DNA from: Azorinus chamasolen
Taxonomy: Eukaryota; Mollusca; Bivalvia; Cardiida; Solecurtidae
Direction of reading: 5' to 3'
Length of the DNA: 64,000 nt
Assembly: GCA_963576725.1 (NCBI GenBank)
Contig: OY755237.1
Location: forward strand, 59,697,873 to 59,761,872
The notes beneath the pieces are model-generated. The model was given only the letters and a program-made list of their open reading frames with translations, was not told the DNA's origin and did no database searches. The translations under genes and the position numbers were made by a program. Positions 12,720 through 23,939 of this stretch are shown one piece after another. Position 1 is the first letter of the stretch. Every line of letters begins with the position of its first letter.

Positions 12720-13340
12720 CCCTGGCACCCATAAGAGGAATAAATTCATATGTCAAAATAGTATAGGAGGAGTTAGCTGCACAAGACGTTTTCGCTATTA
12801 CTCTCTATAAGGAAAAACTCCAAAGGGTCATAACTTCTGTCAAAATGTTGCAGCCTAAATTCCAAACCACTGACCATCCTCGCATATAGCTGGTTCATAT
12901 GCAAAAGTTTGAAATAAATCCCTCAAATAGTGTAGGAGAAGTAAGCTGCACAAGAATATTTCGCTATATATTCTATATAAGGAAAAACCGCCATAACCGC
13001 TGTCAAAATTGTTGCAGCCAAAATTCCAAACCACATGACCTGCAAAAGATTTGTTTTTTCGCTATATATACATTCTATACAAGGAAAATTGAGTTGGAGC
13101 ACAAGATTTTTTAACTATATTTTCTATATAAGAAAAATAGTGTTGGAGGAGTTAGCTGCACAATACTTTTTCGCTATTACTCTATATAAGGAAAAACTAC
13201 AAAGGGTCATAACTTAGGTCAAAATTGCTGCAGCCAAAATTCCAAACCACATGACCATTCTCAGATATAGCTAGTTCATATGTAAAAGTATGAAGTAAAT
13301 CCCTCAAATAGTGTAGGAGGAGTTAGCTGCACAAGATTTT
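12720..13340. repeat. tandem repeat (TAGGAGGAGTTAGCTGCACA)
   Basis: Four to five units of 130-200 bp with TTCGCTATATATTCTATATA, AAATTCCAAACCACATGACC and AGTGTAGGAGGAGTTAGCTG. It resumes at 14868-15060 after an insertion. Confidence 0.85.
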
Positions 13341-14867
13341 TATGTCCCCAAAGCTAGGCTTTGGCGGCATATAGTGATCGCACCGTGCGTGGGTGTGTGG
13401 GTGTGTGTACCTTTTGTCCGGAGTATATTTCATTTGTCACATCAGCTACGGATACCAAATTTGGTGTGTGAATTCATCTTGGGATGGCGGAGTGTCTCAT
13501 ACCATTTTCAGGTCACTGTGACCTTGACCTTGACCTTGGACCTCGATTTTACAAAAAAGGTTGTCCAGAGAATATCTCCTATACCTTACCAGCTACGGAT
13601 TCCAAATTTGGTGTGTGAGTTTATCTTGGGATGGCGGAGTGTCGCGTACCATTTTCTGGTCACTGTGACCTTGACCTTTGACCTCGATTTTACACAAAGC
13701 TTGTCCGGAGCATTTCTCCTATACCTTACCAGCTACGGATTCCAAATTTGGTTTGTGAGTTCATCTTGGGATGGCGGAGAGTCGAGTACCACTTTCAGAT
13801 CACTGACCTTGACCTTTGACCTCAATTTTACAGTCCGGAGCATATCTCCTATACCTTACCAGATACAAAAAGTTGTCCAGAGTATATCTCCTATACCTTA
13901 CCAGCTACGGATTCCGAATTTGGTGTGCGAGTTCATCTTGGGATGACGGAGTGTCGCGTATCATTTTCAGGTCAATTTGCCCTTGACCTTTGACCTTGAT
14001 TTTACTAAATGCTTGTCCGGAGCATATCTCCTATACTTTATCACTTACAGATTCCAAATTTGTAATTTGTAAGTATTGGACAGGTATGCTTAGGCAAAGA
14101 GTGTAGACCCAAATCAACGTCAGGGTCTACACTGTTTGCTACTACATTAGCATGAATCAGACATTATAAAGAGCTCTAAATACTATTCATACATGGGTAG
14201 GCTATGCTGTTCAAATACTTGCAGTGTCAGAACTTTCAGATGAATTACAGCATTATAACAATATAAACCCATATCAGACAGCTCCTGTAGGCGCTACTGG
14301 GTCTTCATTGTTTGCTTACAACACTACCTAAATCAGATGCTATACATGCTTATGCAAAGAATGTAGATCCATATTAGGTAACTTCTGTTGCAGCTGTCTA
14401 AGAGCCAGTATTACATGAAACTTTGACCATGCGTTTAGAATTGACTGAGGGTATATCTTAACGTTAAGGATCGACACAGGGTCTTTCTTAAACGTTAAGA
14501 ATCAACTTAACAGTAACAATCAACACAGCATGTTTTTTTAATATTGAAATTTGACCCCGTGTCTTTTTTTCAAAACGTTAAGAATTTACCCAGGATCTGT
14601 TTTTAACGTTGACAATCAACCCAGGGTCCCTTTTAACGTTGAAAATGAACTAGGGTCCTTTATAACTAAGTTTTGACCCTTGGCTCTTTTCTTAGCTATC
14701 ATAAACGTCAAAGGTTCTGTTTCTAATGTTATGAACTGACTCCTGTGTCATTTTTAACAGCATCAAAATTTCATGTTACACCTGCATTACATTGTATTGT
14801 TTTTCCGCCAAAATGCATTTCGGTGTCAAACACTTTGGGGGCATTTGTCACCCGTGACGGCTCCCTT
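13341..14867. mobile_element. repeat block inserted into the TAGGAGGAG array
   Basis: Begins TTATGTCCCCAAAGCTAGGC and ends near GACGGCTCCCTTGTT. The host array is continuous across it. Contains five to six units of about 135 bp (13415-14080) with CAGCTACGGATTCCAAATTT, CATCTTGGGATGGCGGAG and CACTGTGACCTTGACC, and a second block (14440-14760) of about 50-bp units with AACGTTAAGAATCAAC. The 190-codon open frame across 13374-13946 is a by-product of the unit length. Confidence 0.65.
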
Positions 14868-15060
14868 GTTTCGCTATATATTCTATATAAGGAAAAACTA
14901 CAAAGGGCCATAACTTGTTGCAAAATTGTTGCAGCCAAATTCCAAACCACATGACCATCCTCACATATGGTTGGTTCATGTTTAAATATTAGAAGGAATC
15001 CCTCTAATAGTGTAGGAGGAGTTAGCTGCACAAGAATTTTAACAGACAGACGGACGGGAA
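14868..15060. repeat. tandem repeat (TAGGAGGAGTTAGCTGCACA), right part
   Basis: Continuation of 12720-13340: TTCGCTATATATTCTATATA, ACCACATGACCATCCTC, GTGTAGGAGGAGTTAGCTG, ending in GACAGACGGACGGG. Confidence 0.85.
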
Positions 15061-15174
15061 GCACAACATCAATATGTCCCTCTCCACTAAAGGGGGGGGG
15101 GGCATAAATATTCGGGCATGGTAGAAACTGTAGAATTAATATCTACATTGCTTATTTAATACCTAAAATCTATT

Positions 15175-15352
15175 TGTAAAAGTACAAAAATGAGTCATAC
15201 AGGAAACACCACATACAGAACAAACAGCCGCCCGAACATCAACACAAATACACAGCAATTTTACATAAATATAAAAACATAGAGAGACCCATAAAGACGA
15301 AACAAACAAACAACAGGGGGAAGATGGAAGTACCGCATTGGAACGGTCATTA
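15175..15352 (-). mobile_element. Naiad-type tail fragment (second subfamily)
   Basis: Matches the tail of the 46.4-47.4 kb copy: GTTCCAATGCGGTACTTCC, CTTCCCCCTGTTGTTTG, and end CCTGTATGACTCATTTTTG. No coding part. Confidence 0.65.
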
Positions 15353-15424
15353 AGTCTATTATTGGACTCGTGAACATACTTGTAAAAGTATAACTGTATT
15401 TTGAAATAGATGGTTTGGTTTAGT

Positions 15425-15708
15425 TTTATCGGGCTTTACTTCGTTTTAACAGTATAGCAGTCATATCACGACGTCCAGCTAGGTATAGGTGGGGGAAGAC
15501 CTACGAGGTTCTTCTGTGCTCCGAACAAATTGCTCTGTTTCGTGCACAGAACAATATTCAGGTAGACCCATCGACTTACTGCAAGCCAGCTGGAAGGCTT
15601 TCTCACATGAAAAATCCCAAAGCCTCGACAGGGATTCGAACCCACAGCGGTTAGGTGCTAAGCAATTATTGACAGTCGAAGACCATAACCACTCAGCCAC
15701 GGAGGTCC
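15425..15708 (-). mobile_element. tRNA(Leu/Ser)-derived SINE
   Basis: Head ACCTCCGTGGCTGAGTGG with box B GTGGGTTCGAATCCC, then a body, and tail GTTAAAACGAAGTAAAGCCC. About 285 bp. Confidence 0.8.
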
Positions 15709-15869
15709 CTTTCTACCGTTATAAAAAGGAATGTTCAAAGGAACACATGTGTCACCTGCTGGGAGAAGTATTAAAATAACAAAGAAAGTGTAATGGAAAT
15801 ATTGACAGACAAAGATTATCATGTCAAAATACACGTCACATTTTTGTTACATGCATTCAGCCATAAAAT

Positions 15870-16345
15870 CTTTGTCAGCAGTTTATACAAGTAACTAAAG
15901 AATAAGCCCTCTGATTAGGGTCTGCACTGTTTGCTGAACAAGTCGTCAGAAGTTTATACCAGCAACTAAAGAAGGATCCCTCTGATTAGGGTTTGCACTG
16001 TTTGCCGAGCAAGTCGTCAGCAGTTTATACTAGCAACTAAAGAAAGAGCCCTCTGATTAGGGTCTGCACTGTTTGCTGAACAAGTCGTCAGCAGCTTATA
16101 CCAGCAACAAAAGAAGGAACCCTCTGATGCACATAATTTATTTTGCTTCAATTGTTTTTCAAAATACAACCAGAGTGACAAACAGTTTGGATCCTGATGA
16201 GATGATGTGTAGCATGTATGCAGATCTAACCCATTTATACCCAACTTATAGATAGAACATACATAGAAAAACAGTGTAGGTTCCTGAAGAAGCCCTCTGA
16301 TTAGGGTTTGCACTGTTTGCTGAGCCAGTCATCAGCAGTTTATAC
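15870..16345. repeat. 71-bp tandem repeat with CTGATTAGGGTCTGCACTG core
   Basis: The unit start GTTTATAC recurs at 15881, 15952, 16023 and 16094 (period 71), with GTCGTCAGCAGTTTATACCA and CCCTCTGATTAGGGT. It is broken at 16125-16285 and resumes. The core belongs to the dispersed CTGATCAGGGTCTGC family. Confidence 0.85.
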
Positions 16346-17089
16346 CAGCAACTTGTTTTATCTACTGTGCCTCTCTAAATATAAAATAATTGTGACCACT
16401 AAAATTTTCACAAGCAAATTGTTGACGACGCATGACGCACGACGGACATTCAAGTCTCCCAAAAGCTCACCATGAGCTTTGCTCAGGTGAGCTAAAATAG
16501 ATGAGTTCAAAAGTCACTTTGAATAATTTATTATACAATTAACCCATTCGCTCATATTGCAGCCTTTTGACTCCTCTGTAAAGGTTAACGTTTGGAACCA
16601 TTTTTATAAATAAAGCATTTGCTCCAAAGGAGCAAATGCTCTATTTTATCACAATTATTTCAAAACCACACAGTTCTAAACCAAGAAATATCTTTGACAA
16701 AAAATATATTCAGCGGTATTCAAATATTGACATAACAAAAACAATTATGGTATATATATTAAAATCAATGTTTGCAGATTTTATAGTACAGGGATCTATA
16801 TCAATGAAGAGTTGCTTGTCATTATACTAGCACACGGGCGTGCAATGGAAATGACTTAATTAAACAAAAGGCAGATCTACAAAGTCATTCAATATACTTT
16901 ATGGTTATGTCTTTTAGTTAGTGAATTCAGATGTGATGCTATTTAAAAATACTGCAATGAGTTCCAGCCTTGGTCTGTCTGCATATTTGGGTTTTAAGGC
17001 GATTATGCTTGAAAAGAACACGTGAACGTGGATTAGTGTAACTTTTATAGGAAATCACTATTAAAATGTACATGAAATGCAAAAACTAG

Positions 17090-17534
17090 AAATGTGCCCA
17101 TAGGACACTGATGCCCCAACTACAGATTTTTTGTCACAGAAATTAAGGGCCATTTTCATGTATGCAATGACTAAGCCATTAATGCCATGTTTGCAAATAA
17201 AGGGCTGCTTCTCCTAAACGACTGAAGCGATTTACACGGCCACAAACATGTGTGTAAAGTTTGGGGAGGATTGGACAAACACTTTCCAAGAAAAGTTTAG
17301 GACAATATAATTTTAAAGTAATTTTTGCAAAGAAAAGGCCGTAATTCCTAAACAACTAAAGCGATTTACATGGCTATCAAACTTGCCGAGGATATAATGC
17401 ATACAAACATGTGTGTAAAGTTTAGTGAAGATTGGACAAATACTTTCCAAGAAAAATAATTTAAAGTGATTTTTTGCAAAAACGGGCCGCAACTCCTGAA
17501 CGACTGAAGTGATTTACATGGTTATCGAACTTTA
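17090..17534. repeat. dispersed repeat with TAAACGACTGAAGCGATTTA units
   Basis: Three units of about 120-150 bp with CGACTGAAGCGATTTACA, ACAAACATGTGTGTAAAGTT and ACTTTCCAAGAAAA. The array continues at 18278-18500 beyond the inserted Naiad fragment. Confidence 0.8.
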
Positions 17535-18277
17535 TTATATTGCAACACACTGCATGTTTGGTTATCGACCCCTTCACAGTCGGTCGCTACGCTTTCCTCT
17601 TTGCTTGCACGATGACAGGCCGAGGGTAGTACTCTATGATGGTATACTATAAAACCCAGAAATGAGATGAGCTTACTAGACTCATGTATTACCTTTTTTC
17701 TGTCGTGCCCTTAATGGCTTCCCTGCAGTTGCTCTGTCTTCAGCAAAGTCATTGAGTACATATTTGACGGACCTTTACAGTTGTTATGCTATGTTTTACA
17801 TTTTGTACTGTGATTACTGTCTTCTATGTTATGGGGAAGTCCGGCGGGGATACCTTTATTTACAATGTTTGCTTATCTAGGATGACTTGAGATAAGTGTG
17901 AGGTTAGGACGTCTGTAAACCGATTTAAACCCCCAGTGGTGATTATGCTAGAGACCGGGCCAAGGCGCTTCCCTCTTTGTCACCCTTTGTCTTGAGTCTT
18001 TGTGCTTGTGTTTTGTTCATGTTTGATTCTGGTGCTTGTGTATTTGTTGGTGTTTTCTATGCTCTTCTCGTGTGTTTGCGTGTGTTTGGTTGTGTATGTG
18101 TGACATGCTGTCTATCGATGTGTTGGTGGTGATTGCGTCTTGTATGTGACTTTCTACTGTATGTTTGTGTATGAGTATAAATTGCTATATCAATTGCTTT
18201 CTGTAGGTGTTTTGATGATGGTGGCGTTTTGTGCTTGGCTTTTCCTGCTTGACTTTAGTACCTTTTCATTTAACAAG
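17535..18277 (+). mobile_element. Naiad PLE 3' fragment inserted in a tandem-type repeat
   Basis: Begins at TATATTGCAACACACTGCATG (last 35 codons), carries the SECIS-like hairpin and the GT-rich tail, and ends CCTTTTCATTTAA. The flanking repeat reads GATTTACATGGTTATCGAAC before it and AAGATATAATGG...CAAACATGTGTG after it. The empty version of the same repeat is at 17370-17410, so the insertion point is clear. Confidence 0.8.
17627..17691 (+). promoter_or_regulatory. SECIS-like hairpin in Naiad tail fragment
   Basis: TAGTAC/GTATTA lower helix, ATGA, and TGGTA paired with TACTA (a G-U in place of the G-C seen at 21 kb), followed by GA. The loop contains TATAAAAC. It lies in a short 3' fragment without a coding frame. 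Confidence 0.55.
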
Positions 18278-18500
18278 ATATAATGGTCACAAACATGTGT
18301 GTAAAGTTTGATATGAATTGGATAAATACTTTCCAAGAAAAAGCCCGGACAATATTCCGCGATGTGCAATCCTACATGCCGCTTATTGGTTGGGGCATAA
18401 CAACCACAACAGCATTGCAAAGATGTCTTTGGATGTTCGCCGGAAATTATCTTAATCACGTTCGGAGTACTTTGAATAAATTATTGCGCGTAAGAATTAA
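18278..18500. repeat. dispersed repeat, continuation after Naiad insertion
   Basis: Resumes with AAGATATAATGGTCACAAAC and GTGTAAAGTTTGATATGAAT, the unit interrupted at 17534. Confidence 0.75.
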
Positions 18501-19184
18501 TTCATATTTTGAAGCGCGTATATTTATATTGACATGAAGATAACAAATTGAATACACTTTAAAGCATACGAGGTATAAGATGTAGTTGTTGCTTGTGCAT
18601 AGTCTGTAATTACTTAATGATCGGTATTTATCTAGCCTAGATCAACGCATTAATCGACCTGTGTGTATCATCAGTAGTGACATCATTAACCGAATCTATT
18701 TCTAAAACAAAATAAAGTTAGCAAATCTCAACCTTCTTCCAAGATCCAAAGTCCCAAGTAATAATTCAGTAAGTAGATTTATATCACAGAGAGCCAACAA
18801 ACCCGAACATCGGTGCTGTGCTCGAGATAGTAATTAATAATGTTAATGCCACTACTTTAATATATTAAACAACCTTTCTTCTTCATTTCCTATGATTATT
18901 GCCAGTGGCTTATGGTGGTTTCGTCAAACTACCGGTTGCTCAAACTGGATTTTATGATAAAATGTGCCTTAATGTGGTATTAAAATTAATAGCAAATTGA
19001 TAATAAAAGTTTTAACATTTGGAAGTGGTTTTGTCCAACTGGTAATAATGCTTACCAATTTTGGCCATGGGGTGATAAGAACGATTATTTGTTTAGAACT
19101 GGTATAAATGTATAAATTGTGGCACCAGTTTGTTGGAACTTTGATAATTTATCTAGAATAAATGGTCTTTTTAATTAATTAACT
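18501..19184. other. stretch without recognised feature
   Basis: AT-rich; no exon-like open frame, tRNA or clear repeat seen. It precedes the truncated 5' end of the Naiad copy. Confidence 0.5.
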
Positions 19185-19188
19185 AGTT

Positions 19189-21036
19189 GGTCATGTCATT
19201 ACTGGTAATTTTGATATCATTAAGGATAAACGTCTCAGGACCCTCCTAACTAAAGGACCTAAATATAGATTACCTTCCCTTATTGATTTTGACGCTTGTC
19301 GAACTCATATTACGGAAGCTATTCAAGAATTCTGCATCAAATGGTGTCGACGAGAACATGCTGATGTTAATGCCCTTTCGGATTGGAAGAAATGTATTTT
19401 CGATATTATTGATACGCGAATAACTTTTTACAAATCTAATTACCATCTTTTACCACCTCGACCTAGAGTTACATTTCGATACTTGAAGAAAAACATTTCT
19501 AATTTTCATTCAGATTATGTTCTTGTTCCTGCTGACAAGGCATCAAACAATGTAATCATTATTTGAAGATTGTATTATGTTGATGTTTTAAAGAAGGAGC
19601 TAACTGATTCAAAAACTTATATAACAGTTCAAACACCTGAAAAAGATATAGTCTCGGAACATGTAAAAATGTGCAATAATTTTAAGTCTGGTCCTAACAT
19701 AAAACAACATAAACTTTCTACTTTGTACTGGATTCCGAAACTACATAAAAACCCTTATAAGTCGCGTTTTATTGCCAACTCTAGCTGTTGTACCACTACT
19801 AAATTATCTATACTTTTGACGTCCTGTCTTACTACGATCAAAGAACATGTTAAACGCTACTGTGATAAAATATATGAAAATTCTGGTATTAATGTTTTTT
19901 GGTCCATAAAAAATTCAAATGATGTTTTAACAAAACTTGAAAATGAACAGTATAACATTTCTTTACTGAGCTCTTATGATTTCTCTACACTCTATACTAC
20001 TCTACCTCACCATCTTATAAAGGATAAACTTATTAAATTAATAGAAAAAACCTTTGCCAGAGAAAACAAAATGTTCATTGCTTGTAATGTTCAACGTTCA
20101 TTCTTTTCGAATTCAGAAGTTGAACATTACACAATGTGGACTTGCCTTGATGTTTGTAGATCTCTTACCTTTCTTTTAGATAATATATTTGTGCGTTATG
20201 GGGATACCATATATCGTCAAGTTGTTGGTATACCCATGGGTACAAATTGTGCCCCTCTTGTTGCAGATTTGTTTTTGTATTGCTACGAGAGGGATTTTAT
20301 GCTTAGCTTAAAACCTGATACACAGACCGATATTGTTAATGCTTTTAATAAAACTTCAAGGTATTTAGACGATATTTTGAATTTAGATAATCCTTATTTT
20401 GATGCTATGGTTTCTTCAATCTACCCAAAAGAACTGTCTTTAAACAAAGCTAATCAATCTGACATTAATGCTTCATTTTTAGATTTGAATCTTTCAATTA
20501 CAAATGATAAAGTTTCGTCCAAAGTATACGATAAAAGAGAAGATTTTAATTTTAAAATTGTTAATTATCCTTTTCTAGATGGGGATGTGCCACGTTCTAC
20601 ATCTTATGGGGTTTATATTTCTCAACTTATTAGGTTTGCCAGAGCCTGTTCTTTGCTTGAAGATTTTAACAGACGTAATTTAGTTATAACTGATAAACTT
20701 CTTAAGCAAGGTTACAGATATCACAAACTTCGGAAAACCTTTTCTAAATTTTATTATCGAAATTTACCTCTCATTAGTAAATATAATTGCAATCTACGGA
20801 CGTTACTGCGACAAGGCATTTCTCAACCAGAATTTTATGGGGATGTTATCTACAAACTTAGGAAAATTCGGGGTCATATCCATTTTCATGATTTGTTTAT
20901 TAAACGCATTAAAACATTTAAAAAGAAAGGTTATGATCCTATTATATTGCAACACACTGCATGTTTGGTTATCGACCCTTTTACAGTCGGTAGCTACGCT
21001 TCCCTCTTTGCTTGCGCGATGACAGGCCGAGGGTAG
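19189..21036 (+). CDS. Naiad reverse transcriptase ORF with in-frame TGA (5' partial)
   Basis: Linker: GHVITGNFDIIKDKRLRTLL, then GPKYRLPSLIDFD. RT: PADKASNNVIII, TGA (19564-19566), RLYYVDVLKKEL, then LYWIPKLHKNPYKSRFIANS, an insert region between the finger motifs, motif A SSYDFSTLYTTLP, motif B VGIPMGTNCAPLVADLF, motif C SRYLDDILN, and thumb-like KLLKQGYRYHKLRKTFSKF with GISQPEFYGDVIYKLRK. It ends FACAMTGRG. From the TGA to the stop there is no other interruption in 489 codons. Known: PLE RTs use their own 3' ends to prime on nicked DNA. The TGA replaces a Cys that I expect in non-seleno relatives (VIVCRLxY). If it is read as selenocysteine, the protein is uninterrupted over the whole retained part. 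Confidence 0.8.
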
Positions 21037-21098
21037 TACTCTATGATGGTATACTCTTAAACTTGGATACAGGATGAGCTTACCAGACTCATGTATTA
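21034..21098 (+). promoter_or_regulatory. SECIS-like hairpin in Naiad 3'UTR (19-21 kb copy)
   Basis: Helix I TAGTAC/GTATTA, internal TCT, then the quartet ATGA. Helix II is TGGTA..CTC paired with GAG..TACCA, with GA directly after TACCA, and the apical loop starts TTAAAC (the AAA of SECIS loops). It begins on the stop codon itself. Known: eukaryotic SECIS elements need ATGA/GA non-canonical pairs and an AA(A) loop in the 3'UTR to decode UGA as selenocysteine. The fold was drawn by eye, not computed. Confidence 0.65.
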
Positions 21099-21649
21099 CT
21101 TTTTCCCTGTCGTGTCCTTAACGGCTTACCTGCAGGTGCTCTGACTTCAGCAAAGTCATTGAGTACATATTTGACGGATTGTCACAGTTATTATGCTATG
21201 TTTTACATGTTGTCCTGTGTTCACCGTCGTCTATGTTGTGGGTAAGTCCAGCGGGGATACCTTTATTTACAATATTTGTAAAGCTAGGGTGACTTTGAGA
21301 GAAGTGTGAGGTTAGGACGTCCGTAAACCGGTTTAAACCCCCAGTGGTGTTTTTGCTGCTGACCGTGCCAAGGCGGTACTCTCTTTGTCACCCTTCCTTT
21401 TGTTTGCCTTGCGTCTTTGTGCTTGTTGTTTGTTCATGTTGTGGAACGTTTGTCCCTGTTTCTTGTGTGTATTTTGGTGTTTTCTGTGTTCATTTCGTGT
21501 GTGTGTGTGTGTGTGCGTTTGTGTGTGTAGTTGTGTGTGTGTGTGTCATGCTGTCTATCGGTGTTTTGGTGGTGGTTGCGTCTTGCATGTGGCTTTGTCT
21601 GCTTGACTTTACTACTTTTCCATTTATGTGTCTTTAAAAGCAAATGTAG

Positions 21650-21980
21650 AAAAGTACAGTAAAACCTGTCTGAGGTGACCATCTAAAGCAAGTCCAATTT
21701 TGGGCTTTTAAGACAGGTGATTGTTAAATGCTGCAGAATGCTTCTCTATAGAAGTTTTCTGCATTGCATTTGTTCTGTTTTAAGCAACTTTTATAGGTTT
21801 CATAGACCATCATATGTATCCATTTTTGGTCATTACAGAGATTTTCTACTCTACAGAACGCTACTATGAGGGATTTCTGCATCCAATAGCAAATGGAGAA
21901 AAGTACAGTAAAACCTGTCTACAAATGACTATTCAAAGTAAGTTCAATTTTGAGTTTTTAAGACAGGTGATAGTTTATTT
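21650..21980. repeat. diverged MITE-like repeat pair (CAGTAAAACCTGTCT)
   Basis: GTACAGTAAAACCTGTCT occurs at 21655 and 21904, each followed about 40 bp later by TTTTAAGACAGGTGAT. Related in its ends to the MITE at 29671-29877 but strongly diverged. Confidence 0.6.
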
Positions 21981-22015
21981 ATTTAATACAGGACAACAGT
22001 TGTGAAGAATGTTTT

Positions 22016-22105
22016 GTCTTATCTATTCCAGCTTTAATCAACGTGAGGGGATATTTTTGTTTGATAAAGTATCCCCTCACGTTGATAAAAGTCGGAATAG
22101 ATAAA
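22016..22105. repeat. long hairpin (35-bp stem)
   Basis: TTATCTATTCC..CTTT.ATCAACGTGAGGGGATA is followed after about 18 bp by its reverse complement TATCCCCTCACGTTGAT... to GGAATAGATAA. It has the shape of a very small palindromic element. Confidence 0.8.
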
Positions 22106-22339
22106 GTAAAACCATTGAAACGAAACAATCTGAGTCTCATCAATGAACCAAAGAATAGTCAAAATAAAGATGCAGTTACATACATTAGTATATTTAATCC
22201 TAAGAACCCGGATATATTATCAGACATTCATCACGACATTAACATTTTAAAGAGGGACATGCATATGACAAATGCCCTTGATAAATACAAAATTATAAAA
22301 AGCAAACGCCAGCCACCCATTGTAAAAAGACTTAAATAG
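22085..22339 (+). pseudogene. fragment resembling RT-endonuclease linker of another retroelement
   Basis: An open frame of about 85 codons encodes YISIFNPKNPDILSDIHHD, then LKRDMHMTNALDKYKIIKSK, RQPPIVKRL. The layout (FNP.NP.I, a leucine-rich step, then KSKRQPPxxKxLL) recalls the stretch between RT and the C-terminal GIY-YIG in canonical PLEs. This is a family-style resemblance from memory, not a match that I can prove. It stops where the 22340-28215 element begins, so it was probably cut by that insertion. Confidence 0.4.
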
Positions 22340-23939
22340 GATAGGTCCTAGTAGTGGTTACCGTAAATTGTTCGTTGGGGTCCTCAGAACACATTTTGAG
22401 CATGCCCCCCAAAATAAGTTTGTCACAGCTATGTTTTATTTAACGGTTTCCATGGTAACCCGGGGTAATTTTCTAAACTAACTTGGTTCAGAAAATGCGT
22501 CATTACTTTGTTTGTAGATGCAATAGAAGGAAAAAACGAGTACCAAAGTAAATCAGAGACATATAGCTTGAATATGATATATGATTTTATTAATATTCAT
22601 AAATGCATTCTTATGACTATTAATGAGGAAGTAAAAATGCGGGTTTTTTTTTAGAAAAAAGGAATTTGTTGTTTAGTCAGAGAGGCTTATTAATGCACAG
22701 AAATTATTGAATTTAGGTTTAAGTTGTGTGTTGGGGTCCTCAGGACATATTTTGAGTATTCCCTCAAATAATTTTGTCCCATCTATGTTTTATTAAACGG
22801 TGTCCATGGTAACCCGAGGTAAATTTCGAAACATCCTTCGTTCAGAAAATGCGTAATAACTTTGCTTTTAGAGGCAATAGAAGGACAAAACAAGTACCAA
22901 AGTAAAGCAGAGACATAAAGCTTGAATATGATATATGATTTAATTAGTATTAATAAATGCATTCTTATGAATATTCATGAGAAAGTAAAAAATGCATTTT
23001 TTAGAAAAAAAGGAGTTTGTTGTTCAGTCTGATAGGCTTATTAATGCACAAAAATTATTGAATTCAGGTTTAAATTGTTTGTTGGGGTCATCAGAACAAA
23101 TTTTGAGCATTCCCTTAAAGTAATTTTGTCCCATCTTTGTTTTATTGAACGGTTTCCATGGTAACCCGAGGAGGTAAATTTCGAAACATCATTGGTTCAG
23201 AAAATACATAACAACTTTGCTTTTAGAGGCAATAGAAGGACAAAACAAAATCCAATGTAAAGCAGAGACATATAACTTTAATATGTTATATAAATTTAAT
23301 AATATTCATATATGATTGCTTATGAATATTAATGAGGAAGTATAAGAATCCGCTTTTTTAGAAAAAGTAGTTTTTTGTTTAGTCTTAGATGCTTATTAAT
23401 GCACAGAAAGTATTGAATTCCGGTTTAGATTGTTCGTTGGGGTCCGCAGAATACAACTTGAGCATTCCCCAAAATAATTGTGTCCCAGCCATGTTTTAAC
23501 GGCTTCCATGGTAACCCGAGGTAAATTTCGAAACATCCGTGGTTAAACAAATGCGTCATAACTTTGCTTTTAGAGGCAAATGAAGGACAAAACAAGAACC
23601 TAAATAAAGCAAAGACATATAATTTGAATATGATATGTAATTTAACTAATTTTCATAAATGTATTCTTATGAATATTAATGAGGAAAATAAGCAATTTTC
23701 TATGAGCATTGTATTTAGTATTATTTTGAGTATGATATCTTTTCTGTGATTTATTTTACGTAAATACCAGATATTGTACCAACACAGACGAGAGCAGAGG
23801 AACATTACTTTGTGTATATAATTGATTTGTTCATGTCTTTTGAATATAAATGCCATATTTATGAATATTAATGAAATGTAAAAATAAACACACTGTTCTT
23901 ATCTGTTATTTGATTAAAATCTAAAATATTAAAGTTATT

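Larger units (their letters stand above)
19185..21632 (+). mobile_element. Naiad-type PLE, 5'-truncated, intact RT frame
   Basis: Begins inside the linker at GGTCATGTCATTACTGG, directly behind the CxC position, so the nuclease half is missing. A continuous frame runs to the stop TAG at 21034-21036, apart from one TGA at 19564-19566. The roughly 600-bp tail has a SECIS-like hairpin, the block GCCAAGGCGGTACTCTC, a GT-rich microsatellite (about 21500-21550) and the end ACTTTACTACTTTTCCATTT. It is the best-preserved copy in the window and is probably the youngest of its kind here. No target-site duplication could be defined. Confidence 0.85.

Noticed and set aside
13374..13946. 190-codon open frame
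   Set aside because: It spans several tandem units whose length is compatible with an open frame; the peptide repeats itself and has no domain.
15870..16345. CRISPR-like regular repeats
   Set aside because: The 71-bp units are tandem without unique spacers, in a eukaryotic intron; simple tandem repetition explains them.
21344..21637. Cys/Val-rich frame of 97 codons, and similar frames at 4365-4760 and 41904-42308
   Set aside because: These are the GT-rich tails of Naiad elements and lie beyond the true stop codon.
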